This document shows positions 1 through 8,489 of a stretch of 64,000 nucleotides of DNA, piece by piece. Each line of letters opens with the position of its first letter. Position 1 is the stretch's first letter. The stretch is from positions 186,001-250,000 of the forward strand of contig PNMZ01000002.1 in NCBI GenBank assembly GCA_013823945.1. The letters run 5' to 3'. Below the pieces are notes generated by a model that saw only the letters and a program-made list of their open reading frames with translations, ran no database searches and had not been told where the DNA came from. The position numbers and the translations under genes were made by a program. Source of the stretch: a bacterium. GTDB taxonomy: Bacteria; Armatimonadota; Fimbriimonadia; Fimbriimonadales; Fimbriimonadaceae.

Positions 1-391
1 CGAAATGAGTCTGTTGGATGATGAGCCACGTTCGGCCCGTGTGACAGCCGTGACGGATTGTCAGGCAATTCAGATTCGAAAAGAGGATTTCCGCCGGGTT
101 GTTCAAGAGAATCCGCAGATTTGCTTTGAGCTGTTGAAGGTCACGATGCAGAGGCTTCGAGAGGCTACGGAAGAGTTGACGACGAGTCGGATTGAAAGCA
201 TTGAAGCGAAGATAGTCAGGCTTTTAGAAAGGTTACCGGCGGATGAAACGGGAGTGCTTTCTTTGAACCAAACTCAGCTGGCAAAACAAGTTGGGTGCTC
301 CAGAGAAGCTCTCAATCGGAACTTGCATACTGTCGTAGAATCCGGCAAGTTGGTTCGTATTGGTCGTGGGAAATACCGACTTGCATCTTGA
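1..391 (+). CDS. Crp/Fnr-family transcriptional regulator, C-terminal part (5' truncated by window edge)
   Basis: The reading frame runs in from the window edge; about 129 residues are visible. They begin in the phosphate-binding-cassette region of a cNMP-binding domain (GEMSLLDDEPRSA), continue through the long dimerisation helix, and end in a winged helix-turn-helix (LAKQVGCSREALNRNL, near the C-terminus). This is the standard Crp/Fnr layout: effector-responsive DNA binding at promoters. The ligand cannot be judged because most of the sensor domain lies outside. A perfect 12-bp hairpin follows the stop. Confidence 0.9.
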   Translation, partial: EMSLLDDEPRSARVTAVTDCQAIQIRKEDFRRVVQENPQICFELLKVTMQRLREATEELTTSRIESIEAKIVRLLERLPADETGVLSLNQTQLAKQVGCSREALNRNLHTVVESGKLVRIGRGKYRLAS

Positions 392-397
392 TTCTAG

Positions 398-428
398 AGC
401 GCGAGAGAGATTGGAACTCTCTCGCGCT
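398..428. terminator. Bidirectional hairpin terminator
   Basis: A perfect 12-bp inverted repeat (AGCGCGAGAGAG, 7-base loop, complement) lies between the convergent stops of the Crp/Fnr gene (391) and the DinB gene (439). The flanking T-run is weak, so termination strength is inferred from position and stem alone. Confidence 0.7.
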
Positions 429-438
429 TAAGATTGGA

Positions 439-888
439 CTACATATCTTTGTCGCCGTAAAGTGTTTGGATGTAATTCACTTGTCCGACGTGATACACGA
501 CGTTCCAATAGTGGAAGCCAGCGATTTCTGCTCCGCTGTGTTCTTCACCCCAGGGCATTGCGTGCATAGTGCCCATTTGCTCGGGGGTCATAGTTTTGAG
601 GAACTCGTTGTAGGTGGCGGTGACTTCTCGGCATTTTTGCTCGCAAGTATCGAGATCCCAATTATCAGCAGCGTTGTTGAATTCTTCGTAGTTTGCGTAA
701 GGTGACTGATGGTTCGGGTCTATATGCATGAGGAAGAAATGGGGGCTAGTTGCCAGTTCTCGGGCTTGGTCGAGCGCGGATCGTCCTGTGTCGAGGGGCT
801 TCCAGGTTTGTTTGTCTTCGGGCATTTTGCGGACAGCTTTGAAGAACATGTCGACGGCACCGTTGTTCATGGCAATGAGTTGTTCCAT
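439..888 (-). CDS. DinB-family (DNA-damage-inducible/YfiT-like) protein
   Basis: This 149-residue protein is the usual DinB length and is predicted to be a four-helix bundle. His50 (ATSPHFF) and the C-terminal YHVGQ motif (His133) match two metal ligands of DinB/YfiT-type putative metal-dependent transferases. The third ligand position is less clear, since the usual HxxxH is not intact. Many family members use low-molecular-weight thiols, but no substrate can be inferred here. A second, divergent DinB gene sits at the far end of the window (63564). Start is the ATG at 888, with a weak -10-like TATCAA 8 bases upstream. Confidence 0.8.
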   Translation of the reverse strand: MEQLIAMNNGAVDMFFKAVRKMPEDKQTWKPLDTGRSALDQARELATSPHFFLMHIDPNHQSPYANYEEFNNAADNWDLDTCEQKCREVTATYNEFLKTMTPEQMGTMHAMPWGEEHSGAEIAGFHYWNVVYHVGQVNYIQTLYGDKDM

Positions 889-970
889 TTTAGTGATTGA
901 TACCTTAGTCGGTTGTTAAGAGTTGCGGAGTTTTTCGTGGTTTTTGGTGGTTGTGCAATTGGTTGTAGCT

Positions 971-1000
971 GAGATTCCGGGTCACGCTCGGAATGACGAG
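971..1000. repeat. Short palindromic repeat, family E, copy 1
   Basis: GAGATTCCGGGTCACGCTCG followed by GAATGACGAG forms an imperfect stem (ATTCCG/CGGAAT) in the 187-base gap between the DinB and oxidoreductase genes. A near-identical element is at 20533-20560. From memory, very similar stem elements are common in intergenic DNA of unrelated bacteria, notably alphaproteobacteria. Nothing else is recognisable in this gap. Confidence 0.6.
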
Positions 1001-1075
1001 AACTATCGCTCGTGTTGTCAAAGATGAGCGCCCAAAGTGACGAAGATGAACGCTCGGTACGACTGTTCGACAAAG

Positions 1076-2470
1076 CTATCGGGGCATTTTTACGGTTTGG
1101 ACTTGACCACCAGAATTGCGCGATTTTTCGGCTTGGAATCCGATGAGGTGGCTCTCCATGCTTTCGGTTAGATTTGATGTGAGGATGGTTTCATCGCGGC
1201 GGGCAACGGCGTGGCAGAAATCTTTGCAGAGCCGAATATCGCCGCCTCCATGACCATCGAGATTGCCGAAGGCTTGATTCACGTCCCAGCGAATCGCCTT
1301 TCGATTCTCGAAGTCGTAGACATCGAGAAATCTCTCGTCACCGACGATGTCGCCTTTTGTGCCCATGATTCGGGTTTTGCGTCCGCCGTAGCTTGTCATT
1401 GCTTCCATGCTGAACGCAGCGGTGACGTTGCCCGCGAATTGCATGTTGACAACTTGGTGATCGACAACAGTGTTGTCGTTTTTGAATACACATTTTCCGT
1501 ATTGGCCCTTGCGGAGGGCTTCAAGAATTCCTTGATCTGTTCGATTTGAAGTTTCGATGTGTCCCCAACCCCAGAGCTTTTTGTGCACATAGACTTGGGC
1601 GGCGTGGTAGATGCAAGTGTCTTCGATTGAACATCCATCCATACAGTGGGTTGGAGCTCCTTTGGGGGCGTATTCATCTCGGAAGTACTTGAGAGACCCG
1701 AAGCTTGAGACTCGTTCGCAGGGAGCGTCGATGACCCACCGAAGGATATCGAGGTCGTGGCACGATTTTGCGAGGAGTGAGGGATTGGATTGCTTTTCGT
1801 TGCGCCAAATTCCTCGGACATAGCTGTGGGCAAAGTGGAGGTAGTGAATTGGCTCCATGTGTTGAATGCTGACGACGTCACCGATCATGCCTGATCTGAC
1901 GACTTCCTTCATTTGCACAAAATAGGGGGCATAGCGGAGAACATGGCAGACGCCAACGATTGCGTTTTTCTTGCGAGCAACGGCCAAGATGTCCGAGCAT
2001 TCCCGCCACGTTTGTGCGATTGGTTTTTCGAGAATCAAATCGTAGCCAGCATTGAGGGCAGCCATTGCCGGGCCGTAGTGTAGGTGGTCTGGCGTGGAGA
2101 CAAGAACGGCGTCGGCGAACTTGGGGCGGTCGAAAAGGTGTTCCCAGGTATTGACGACATTCTTGGGGTCAAGATTGTGGATTCGGGTCGCATTGGCCCG
2201 TTTGTAATCGATTGGATCGGCGACGCCGACGACTTGGAATTCATTTTTGAGTTGAGATTGGAATGATCCGTAATATCCGCCTCGGTTGCCGTATCCTGCA
2301 ATGAGGACACGGATGGGCCGGTCAAGGGGTTTGTAGTCGATTCCTTTTGGGGTGGGCAAGCCAGGATCCTGGGATGTTGATTCGCGAGCGTCCCAAGTCA
2401 GGAGTTCCTTGGGAGTGAAAGCTCCCGCGGCGGTGAGACCCATGGCCTGGAGTAGTTCGCGTCTTGTCAT
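1076..2470 (-). CDS. Secreted Gfo/Idh/MocA-family oxidoreductase with Tat-like signal
   Basis: This 464-residue protein begins MTRRELLQAMGLTAAGAF, a Tat-type twin-arginine leader, so it is probably exported with its cofactor bound. The Rossmann motif IAGYGNRGG lies near residue 60 and the family EKP motif (LEKPIAQT) near residue 150, where Lys normally acts in catalysis. The C-terminal half is the alpha/beta substrate domain. Exported members of this family, often NAD(P)-dependent, act on sugars or glycosides, but the substrate is unknown. The ORF stays open 21 codons further upstream; I chose 2470 because a TATTCT hexamer lies 7 bases before it and because the Tat motif then sits at the N-terminus. 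Confidence 0.88.
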   Translation of the reverse strand: MTRRELLQAMGLTAAGAFTPKELLTWDARESTSQDPGLPTPKGIDYKPLDRPIRVLIAGYGNRGGYYGSFQSQLKNEFQVVGVADPIDYKRANATRIHNLDPKNVVNTWEHLFDRPKFADAVLVSTPDHLHYGPAMAALNAGYDLILEKPIAQTWRECSDILAVARKKNAIVGVCHVLRYAPYFVQMKEVVRSGMIGDVVSIQHMEPIHYLHFAHSYVRGIWRNEKQSNPSLLAKSCHDLDILRWVIDAPCERVSSFGSLKYFRDEYAPKGAPTHCMDGCSIEDTCIYHAAQVYVHKKLWGWGHIETSNRTDQGILEALRKGQYGKCVFKNDNTVVDHQVVNMQFAGNVTAAFSMEAMTSYGGRKTRIMGTKGDIVGDERFLDVYDFENRKAIRWDVNQAFGNLDGHGGGDIRLCKDFCHAVARRDETILTSNLTESMESHLIGFQAEKSRNSGGQVQTVKMPR

Positions 2471-2477
2471 GTTCGCT

Positions 2478-2483
2478 AGAATA
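2478..2483 (-). promoter_or_regulatory. -10 hexamer TATTCT, leaderless start of the Gfo/Idh gene
   Basis: TATTCT is followed by 7 bases and the ATG at 2470. The spacing leaves no room for a Shine-Dalgarno leader. It is divergent from the TACACT element at 2529. Confidence 0.65.
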
Positions 2484-2528
2484 GCGACTCCGGGAGGTGA
2501 GGTGCAAGTTTTTTTGATCCTTGATCGG

Positions 2529-2534
2529 TACACT
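2529..2534 (+). promoter_or_regulatory. -10 hexamer TACACT, leaderless start
   Basis: TACACT is followed by 7 bases and GTG at 2542. The same GGTACACT string precedes genes near 11773 and 17873. No clear -35 is seen. Confidence 0.6.
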
Positions 2535-2541
2535 GTGGGTT

Positions 2542-3240
2542 GTGAGTGGTCGGGTCATCACGATTTTAGGTGCGGGCAACATGAGAACTGGCCCGGCGGT
2601 GGTGTCGACATTGTCGCAGTGGTATCCAGATTTTCCGGTCACCGTCCACTTGTTTGATGCGAATCCTGAGCGATTAGAGTTGATTCGGTTGCTTGCCGAA
2701 CAGCTGATGGATGCTTGGAATTCTGAAGTTCCGGTATTTGGCTTTCAGGATTGGGATTCGGCTTGCGAGGGCACGACTGATCTGATTGTCACACTCCACG
2801 AAGACTGCGCAAGGCGGATGAGCGGAGGCGGACGTTCTGTGGCTTTGGAATATTTTGAGAAAGCGGAGCCGATGGACTTTTATCTGGGCGGTGACCGAAA
2901 CAAACCGACCCCGGTTGATCAACTCAGCGAACAAACGAAACGGTTGTTGATTGCACCCGATTCGGGAGAGGTGAGTCGAGAGGGAATTTTGAGAGAGGTC
3001 GTTTCAAATGTTTTAAGGGAATTAGACGGGGTCAGGGTACTGAACTTGATGAGAGGTGTGGAGCTAATGGGGGTTGAAGGGGTTGCATGGCCAGATCCGG
3101 TGGGCGAGGGTGCCTTGACTATGGTGCCGCACCAGATTCTGCGGTGGGTTCGAGGAGACGAAGAGATGGACGAATTGAGACGGGCTGGGTCTGATTCGCC
3201 TTTGCTCCGATGGCTAGTGGAATCGGAGAGAGTCGGGTAA
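2542..3240 (+). CDS. Rossmann-fold protein resembling the NAD-binding half of GH4 glycosidases
   Basis: This 232-residue protein has an N-terminal ILGAGNMRTGPAVVSTL segment and an acidic strand end (FDANPERLELIRLLA), followed by a WDSACEGTTDLIVTLH stretch. That order resembles the NAD-binding half of family 4 glycosidases (6-phosphoglycosidases), but full-length members are about 440 residues, so the catalytic half is missing. The resemblance is from pattern memory and is weak. Start GTG 2542 is chosen for the TACACT-N7 spacing; a TTG at 2521 is the alternative. It heads a rightward run with the two PH-domain proteins 7 bases downstream. Confidence 0.6.
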   Translation: MSGRVITILGAGNMRTGPAVVSTLSQWYPDFPVTVHLFDANPERLELIRLLAEQLMDAWNSEVPVFGFQDWDSACEGTTDLIVTLHEDCARRMSGGGRSVALEYFEKAEPMDFYLGGDRNKPTPVDQLSEQTKRLLIAPDSGEVSREGILREVVSNVLRELDGVRVLNLMRGVELMGVEGVAWPDPVGEGALTMVPHQILRWVRGDEEMDELRRAGSDSPLLRWLVESERVG

Positions 3241-3247
3241 GACAACG

Positions 3248-3817
3248 ATGGAAACGATGGTTGAAAAGATTGACATCACGAGATGGAACCAGCTTGAACC
3301 CAAAGTCAAGACTTTATGGCGAGTGTCTAATGCAATTTATGCGTTGTTGCTCTCTGGTTTGGCAATCATTCCGGATTTGATTGTCCGGAAAGCGGCAAAG
3401 GGAGCCTGGCCGTTGTTTCCATTCGCGCTCCCGCTGATTGCATTTGTGGTTTTGGGGCTCTTGATGCAATGGGTGGTGGGGCGGAGTTACTACTGTTATC
3501 GCTACAAATTGGGTGATGATGATTTGGCGGTGGCTAAAGGGGTTTTTTGGAAAAGTTGGCGGTTTGTGAATCGGAATCGAATCCAACATGTGGACTTGAC
3601 GAGTGGACCGATTGCCCGAGCTCTGGGATTGGTGGAAGTTTCGATCTATGTTGGAGGGATGCCAACTGCAGCGGCGACGATTCCCGGTTTGAGTCAATAC
3701 GATGCTGAGCTTTTACGTGCTAGCTTAGTGAAGGCGGCAGACATGCCGGGCAGCATGATGACCCAGCAGCCTGAGCCAACTGTGCCTCCGATTGAGGGTG
3801 AAGATATCCGTGGCTGA
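3248..3817 (+). CDS. PH-domain (bPH2/YdbS-like) membrane protein
   Basis: This 189-residue protein has two membrane segments (about residues 30-47 and 57-76). A YdbS-type bPH2 domain follows (KGVFWKSWRFVNRNRIQHV, then GLVEVSIYVGG). YdbS/YdbT proteins are paired membrane PH-domain proteins; in Bacillus they have been linked to resistance to an antimicrobial peptide, and a precise biochemical role is not known. The pairing is kept here: the gene overlaps the YdbT-like gene by 8 bases and follows the Rossmann gene by 7. A second in-frame ATG at 3260 could also be the start. Confidence 0.82.
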   Translation: METMVEKIDITRWNQLEPKVKTLWRVSNAIYALLLSGLAIIPDLIVRKAAKGAWPLFPFALPLIAFVVLGLLMQWVVGRSYYCYRYKLGDDDLAVAKGVFWKSWRFVNRNRIQHVDLTSGPIARALGLVEVSIYVGGMPTAAATIPGLSQYDAELLRASLVKAADMPGSMMTQQPEPTVPPIEGEDIRG

Positions 3818-5375
3818 GCCAATTTTTCAGCGATTGCACCCGCTGACGATGGTCGTTGAACTCCAACGGTTTGTACGGCAGTTTATTTTTTTGATTGGTT
3901 ATGGGGTTTTTGTGATGGTGACGGGTCAGGGTGGTGAAGAAATTGGATTTGAATTGATTGGTTTGGGCATTGGGGCTTTAGTGATTCTGCCCGCAGTATT
4001 CAAATATTACAGTTATGGCTATTCGATTACCGATGGGAAGTTGCTTGTAAAGTCGGGAATTATCCAGAAGAACTTGCGGACAATTCCTCTTGATCGGATT
4101 CAGAATATCAATGTTAAACGGGATTGGTTGCACCGGCTTTTGGGTTTAGTTGTTTTGGAGATTGAAACGGCAGCGGGAGCGCAAGCCGAGGCAACGATTT
4201 CGTCTTTGAGTGAAGAGCAGGGGCATGTACTGCAGGCTCAATTGCTGGGTCAACAGGCACGAAGTTATTCTCGAATAAAGCGGGAAGATGAGGCAGTCCG
4301 GGTTGTTTATCGACCGACTTCTTGGGAGCTGTTTTTGGTTGGGGCGAGCGAGAACCGGGCGGGAGCGATTGTCGCGGCGATCGCGGGTTTGGGATTTTTT
4401 CAGCCGATCTTGAACAGTTGGCTTGATGAGCAAGGGACTCAGGTTGTTCGGAATGCTTCACGGCTGGGCGAAGGAGAATGGCGCATATTTGCCCTTGGGT
4501 TTTTAGTGTTTTTGTTTATTGGCTGGGTGATTTCGATTGTTTCTACATTTGTTAAGTATTATGGATTTGAGCTGAGCGAAAAAGAAGGGAAGCTCAAGCG
4601 AGTCTATGGTTTGATCAATCATTTTGAAAACATGCTGCCGATTCGTCGGATTCAAACGGTGCATATTGATCAGAACTTGATCCAGAAAAAGTTAAAAATT
4701 TGTAAGATGTATGCGGCGACGGCGGGGGGGATGGCGGTGCAATCTGGGCAGGAAGGTCAGGGCAACGCCCAACTGCTTTCGGCACCTTTGTTAACGCCTG
4801 TTCTGCGTGATGAAAAGCGGTCAGAGCTATTGCGACTAACGTTGCCACAATACGACTTGGAGCATCCTGATTACCAGAGGGTCTCCAAGAAGACAGTTTT
4901 GCGACACTTGCGGAGTGGTTTTTGGGGAGCTTTGTTTGTCGCAGGTGGAATGACGTTTGGCATCCGCATGCTGGTTGATCATGCTCCGGAGGTGGCTCGA
5001 AGAGCACCGCTTTGGCAATTGCAATATGGGCCGACATTAGTATTTTGTGGATTTATGTTGTTATCGCTTTTTTCGGGATTTTTGTTTCATCGGTTTGCGC
5101 GCTGGAGTGAATCGAATCGAGTGATTGCGAATCGGCTCGGGTGGTTGAAAGTGAGATGGAATTATCTGCCGATGGCAAAGATTCAGTTGACCGAAGTGAC
5201 CCAGAACCCGGCGCAACGTTGGTTGGGGTTGGGGACTGTTACGTTCTACTCGGCGGCCCCTTCGTTTAAGAATACAGAAGTAGATGACGTTGACCTGGGT
5301 GATGCCATGGCCTTGGCATATGGAACTCATCGAGTAGCAGGGACGACGCCGGATGCGTTGTTTGATGGATTCTGA
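3810..5375 (+). CDS. Three-PH-domain (YdbT-like) membrane protein
   Basis: This 521-residue protein contains repeated units made of membrane helix pairs followed by a bPH2 domain: ITDGKLLVKSGIIQKNLRTI near residue 80, a second unit near 270 (KRVYGLINHFENMLPIRRIQ), and a third near 440 (NRLGWLKVRWNYLPMAKIQ). Three PH units match YdbT, the usual partner of the YdbS-like protein encoded just upstream. Start GTG 3810 is chosen because GAGGGTGA lies about 8 bases before it; TTG 3792 and GTG 3798 are in frame further upstream. The two products probably form one membrane complex. Confidence 0.82.
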   Translation: MAEPIFQRLHPLTMVVELQRFVRQFIFLIGYGVFVMVTGQGGEEIGFELIGLGIGALVILPAVFKYYSYGYSITDGKLLVKSGIIQKNLRTIPLDRIQNINVKRDWLHRLLGLVVLEIETAAGAQAEATISSLSEEQGHVLQAQLLGQQARSYSRIKREDEAVRVVYRPTSWELFLVGASENRAGAIVAAIAGLGFFQPILNSWLDEQGTQVVRNASRLGEGEWRIFALGFLVFLFIGWVISIVSTFVKYYGFELSEKEGKLKRVYGLINHFENMLPIRRIQTVHIDQNLIQKKLKICKMYAATAGGMAVQSGQEGQGNAQLLSAPLLTPVLRDEKRSELLRLTLPQYDLEHPDYQRVSKKTVLRHLRSGFWGALFVAGGMTFGIRMLVDHAPEVARRAPLWQLQYGPTLVFCGFMLLSLFSGFLFHRFARWSESNRVIANRLGWLKVRWNYLPMAKIQLTEVTQNPAQRWLGLGTVTFYSAAPSFKNTEVDDVDLGDAMALAYGTHRVAGTTPDALFDGF

Positions 5376-5378
5376 TTT

Positions 5379-6155
5379 ATGGCACGACGACCGACGCTTA
5401 GCCCGACGAAAATTACGACTTACTTGGCTTGCCCGGTGAAGTATTACTGGACGTACATTAATCCTAAAGGGAAGTGGTATTTGCGGTCGAAGAGTTACTA
5501 CTCGTTTGGCACCAGTTTGCATGCGGTTTTGCAGCGGTTTCATGATTCTCGAGATGCAGGAGTGACGACGACAGATGAGGCGATTGCGGCATTAGAGGAG
5601 AGTTGGATTGAGGCGGGGTATTCGAGTCAAGACGAGATGATGCAGGCTTTGGCGGAGGGGAAACAGATTGTTGAAGCGCACGTAGAGCGAGCAATGCGGG
5701 AGCCGATCAGTGCGCAGACAATTGTGGTGGAAAAGCTTTATCGGAGGGAATTGGGGCCGTTTGTGCTTTTAGGCCGGGTGGACAGGGTGGACGAGCATGA
5801 GGACGGGACGATTGAAATCATTGACTACAAATCTGGTCGAGACACGGTGACGGAAGAAGAGGTTCGGAACGATTTGGCGATGACTTGCTATCAGCTGATT
5901 TTGGCGGAGCATTTTCCAGATCGGGAGATTCTGGCTTCGATAATTGCGGTGAAAAGTGGGGACAAGGCGACGGCGCAAGTTAAGGGAGTCGAGTTGGATG
6001 ATTTCCGGGGAGAGATTGAACTTTTGGGGCGCGAGATTTTGGATCGAGACTGGGAGGGGGTTGAGCCTGTGTTGAAGGAGCGGTTATGTCCAAGGTGTGA
6101 CTTTAAGTCGTTGTGCGTTCAGCATCCGGGTTTTGAGTTGCCTGTTTTACAGTAG
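5379..6155 (+). CDS. RecB-type PD-(D/E)XK nuclease with Fe-S cluster motif
   Basis: This 258-residue protein begins with LSPTKITTYLACPVKYYW, the opening of AddB/Cas4-like nucleases, including the first cluster cysteine. The nuclease core shows GRVDRVDEHEDGTIEIIDYK (catalytic Asp, Asp and Lys of the PD-(D/E)XK fold). The C-terminus has three cysteines in LCPRCDFKSLCVQHPG, completing a four-cysteine 4Fe-4S site. It is probably an ssDNA/dsDNA exonuclease in repair. No helicase or CRISPR genes are adjacent, so a stand-alone role is likely. It is the last gene of the run starting at 2542 (3-base gap). Confidence 0.88.
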   Translation: MARRPTLSPTKITTYLACPVKYYWTYINPKGKWYLRSKSYYSFGTSLHAVLQRFHDSRDAGVTTTDEAIAALEESWIEAGYSSQDEMMQALAEGKQIVEAHVERAMREPISAQTIVVEKLYRRELGPFVLLGRVDRVDEHEDGTIEIIDYKSGRDTVTEEEVRNDLAMTCYQLILAEHFPDREILASIIAVKSGDKATAQVKGVELDDFRGEIELLGREILDRDWEGVEPVLKERLCPRCDFKSLCVQHPGFELPVLQ

Positions 6156-6182
6156 TTGCTGGGCGATCTTGGCTTCAAGTTG

Positions 6183-6188
6183 TAGAAT
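6183..6188 (+). promoter_or_regulatory. -10 hexamer TAGAAT, leaderless start
   Basis: TAGAAT is followed by 6 bases and GTG at 6195. Confidence 0.6.
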
Positions 6189-6194
6189 GGGGCA

Positions 6195-6926
6195 GTGATG
6201 ACGAGTTTGATGGTAGCGGCGTTGGTAATGAACGACACGGCTTTCTCGGCGAGGAGCGGAAATCCGAAGCCGATGGAAGGGGATACGCCGGTAGAGATGC
6301 TGAGTGCGGATATCCGGGTGAAGGTGCCCAGTTGCGAAGTCACCGTAACCTACTCGTTCCGGAATAGTTCGGGAAAGAAAGTGACGGCAACGATGGGGTT
6401 TCCGGAAGAGGGATACGACGCGTTTTTGGATACTCAAAACAAGACTTGGTTCAAGAGCTTTAAGAGCTGGGTGGATGGAAAACCGACGAACGTTTTGGTC
6501 CAGAAAGTCAATGATGATTCGGTTGAACCGGACATGGGCTATTCGGTTTGGTGGGTCAAGCGGATTGATTTTGGAGCGGGGCAGACTCGGACGGTGAAGA
6601 ATGTTTTTGTCAGCCGACCAGGTGGAGATGCAATGCCGAGGGAGTTCTTTGAGTATATCGTTCACACGGCGCGGACTTGGAAGGGGCCGATCGGGAAGTT
6701 GCGATTGGAAGTGGATGCGAGCGGGTTCAAGAAAGGTACTCGGTATGGATTGATGGCGAAGCCCGTGAAGAGTACGGGTGACGTTCACGCTTGGTTTTGG
6801 GAGAAATTTGAGCCTACGGAGGCAAATAATTTGATGGTTGCTTGGCCGCGCGGGGACTTTGATTATCCGGCGGAGACGGATTGGAAGTTGGTATTGGGGC
6901 CGGCGGTGTTCACAGCAGGGGGATAA
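6195..6926 (+). CDS. Secreted protein of DUF4424-like type
   Basis: This 243-residue protein has a short hydrophobic leader (MMTSLMVAALVMNDTAFSA). A beta-rich domain follows, with VEMLSADIRVKVPSCEVTV and a YSFRNSSGKKVTATMGFPE segment. This resembles the opening of DUF4424 domains, which describe adaptors for cell-surface proteins of unknown role. No catalytic residues are recognisable. Start GTG 6195 is preferred over the ATG directly after it, because of the TAGAAT-N6 spacing. The gene appears monocistronic. Confidence 0.65.
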   Translation: MMTSLMVAALVMNDTAFSARSGNPKPMEGDTPVEMLSADIRVKVPSCEVTVTYSFRNSSGKKVTATMGFPEEGYDAFLDTQNKTWFKSFKSWVDGKPTNVLVQKVNDDSVEPDMGYSVWWVKRIDFGAGQTRTVKNVFVSRPGGDAMPREFFEYIVHTARTWKGPIGKLRLEVDASGFKKGTRYGLMAKPVKSTGDVHAWFWEKFEPTEANNLMVAWPRGDFDYPAETDWKLVLGPAVFTAGG

Positions 6927-7008
6927 TCGGCCCCTCAGCAATCTGAATTAGCTCGATTTTGGCGATCCCTTAATCCAGACTGGGCTACACCACATGAACC
7001 GAATCGCC

Positions 7009-7014
7009 TAAAAT
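7009..7014 (+). promoter_or_regulatory. -10 hexamer TAAAAT upstream of galE
   Basis: TAAAAT is followed by 9 bases and the ATG at 7024, giving a leader of at most two or three bases. Confidence 0.5.
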
Positions 7015-7023
7015 GAGATCACG

Positions 7024-8007
7024 ATGATTTTGGTTTGCGGTGGGGCGGGATACATTGGGTCGCACATGGCGAAGCGATTGCGGCAGGAGGGGGTTGACCA
7101 TGTGATTTTTGATAATTTGGAGCGGGGCAATGAGGCGGCGATTGGGGGAAGTCAGTTCTTTCGAGGAGATTTGCGAAATCGAGATGACGTGGCGGCAGTT
7201 TTTGAGCAGTTTGATATTCATTTGGTGATGCATTTCGCGGCTTACATTGAGGTGGGCGAGAGTGTGAAGGAGCCGGCGAAATTTTGGGAGAATAACGTGA
7301 CGGCGGTTTGGAACTTGCTTGAAGAGTGCCGGGAGCGGGGAGTTGAGCAGGTTGTGTTTAGTTCAACGGCGGCGGTTTATGGTGAACCTTCGGTTGTCCC
7401 GATCCCGGAGGATCACCCGAAGAATCCAACGAATCCTTATGGAGACACGAAGCTGGCGGTCGAGCGGATGTTGTCGGGATATGGTCGAGCTTATGGGTTG
7501 CGGAGTGTGTGTTTGCGGTATTTCAATGCTTGTGGGAGTGATCCGGAAGGAGAACTGGGGGAAGATCACCGGCCGGAAACGCATTTAATTCCGCGGATTT
7601 TGCTGGCGGCAGCGGGGCGGGCACCGGAGATTACGGTTTTTGGGACGGATTACGACACGCCGGATGGGACGTGTATACGGGACTATGTTCATGTGTGGGA
7701 TTTGGCCGATGCGCATTTGCGGGCGGTGCGGTATTTGGAGGCGGGAGGAGCATCGGATCAGTTCAATTTGGGGAGTGGGAATGGGTTCAGCGTGCGCGAG
7801 GTTTTGGATGCTGTTCGGTCGGTTACGGGATTGGATTTTCCGGTTAGCTATGGGGATCGCCGGGAAGGTGATCCGGCGCGGTTGGTGGCGGACTCGACTC
7901 GGGCGCGGTCGGTTTTGGGGTGGTCACCGGAGTTTGATGATGTAGCGGTTTGTGTGCGTCATGCTTGGGACTGGATGGTCGCGCATCCAGGTGGGTATGG
8001 CTCATGA
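7024..8007 (+). CDS. galE: UDP-glucose 4-epimerase
   Basis: This 327-residue short-chain dehydrogenase-type epimerase has the expected family length. GGAGYIGSHMAKRL at the N-terminus binds NAD. SSTAAVYG supplies the catalytic Ser region, and NPYGDTK contains the catalytic YxxxK. RYFNACGSDPEGELGE and the DYVHVWDLADAH motif are typical of GalE. It interconverts UDP-glucose and UDP-galactose in the cytoplasm, supplying surface polysaccharide synthesis; a Wzm/Wzt exporter pair lies elsewhere in the window. It ends in an ATGA overlap with the next gene. Confidence 0.95.
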   Translation: MILVCGGAGYIGSHMAKRLRQEGVDHVIFDNLERGNEAAIGGSQFFRGDLRNRDDVAAVFEQFDIHLVMHFAAYIEVGESVKEPAKFWENNVTAVWNLLEECRERGVEQVVFSSTAAVYGEPSVVPIPEDHPKNPTNPYGDTKLAVERMLSGYGRAYGLRSVCLRYFNACGSDPEGELGEDHRPETHLIPRILLAAAGRAPEITVFGTDYDTPDGTCIRDYVHVWDLADAHLRAVRYLEAGGASDQFNLGSGNGFSVREVLDAVRSVTGLDFPVSYGDRREGDPARLVADSTRARSVLGWSPEFDDVAVCVRHAWDWMVAHPGGYGS

Positions 8008-8489
8008 CGCCGGAAATGTTCAACAGGCATTTAATTATCTTTATGCTTGCAATGTTAATCGTTCCAGTAATTATTTGGATTGGAAATCGACCACCAGTTG
8101 TGAAACAAGGATATTACATACATAGTTCTACTTTAAAAATAGGATCAGAGAAATTCGATGTCAGTATCTATGAGGGAAAACATGGATTGTATATTTTTCA
8201 GGATCGTGACGGTCAGATCTTCGAGGGTCACCATCGATTTTGGTATCTGAGCGATGATGGTGACATGAGGTACGGCAATTCACGTCATAGTTACGACCGA
8301 AATGGTGGAAGATATACTGTAGGGTTAGTGCAATATATTGACGTTCACAAGCGGGAAATGGAAGATAAATCAAATCCTGAGATAATAAGCTCAACAATGC
8401 ATTTTCAAGTTGCCAATGATGTCTACGGAGAACTTCCACTTGATGGGAGATCATATATTTTGGCTCGGCACTACTTGCGACCAAGATAG
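8004..8489 (+). CDS. Membrane-anchored protein of unknown function
   Basis: This 161-residue protein has one N-terminal membrane anchor (LIIFMLAMLIVPVIIWIG). A beta-rich exported domain with many Tyr, His and Asp residues follows; I recognise no family. It overlaps galE by 4 bases but is clearly more AT-rich and uses different codons from it, as do the genes up to 10575. It may therefore have arrived separately and been captured behind galE. Confidence 0.65.
   Translation: MTPEMFNRHLIIFMLAMLIVPVIIWIGNRPPVVKQGYYIHSSTLKIGSEKFDVSIYEGKHGLYIFQDRDGQIFEGHHRFWYLSDDGDMRYGNSRHSYDRNGGRYTVGLVQYIDVHKREMEDKSNPEIISSTMHFQVANDVYGELPLDGRSYILARHYLRPR

Noticed and set aside
867-1073. 68-codon minus-strand ORF upstream of the DinB gene
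   Set aside because: It runs through the family E palindrome and the likely DinB promoter, with no ribosome-binding site or recognisable product.
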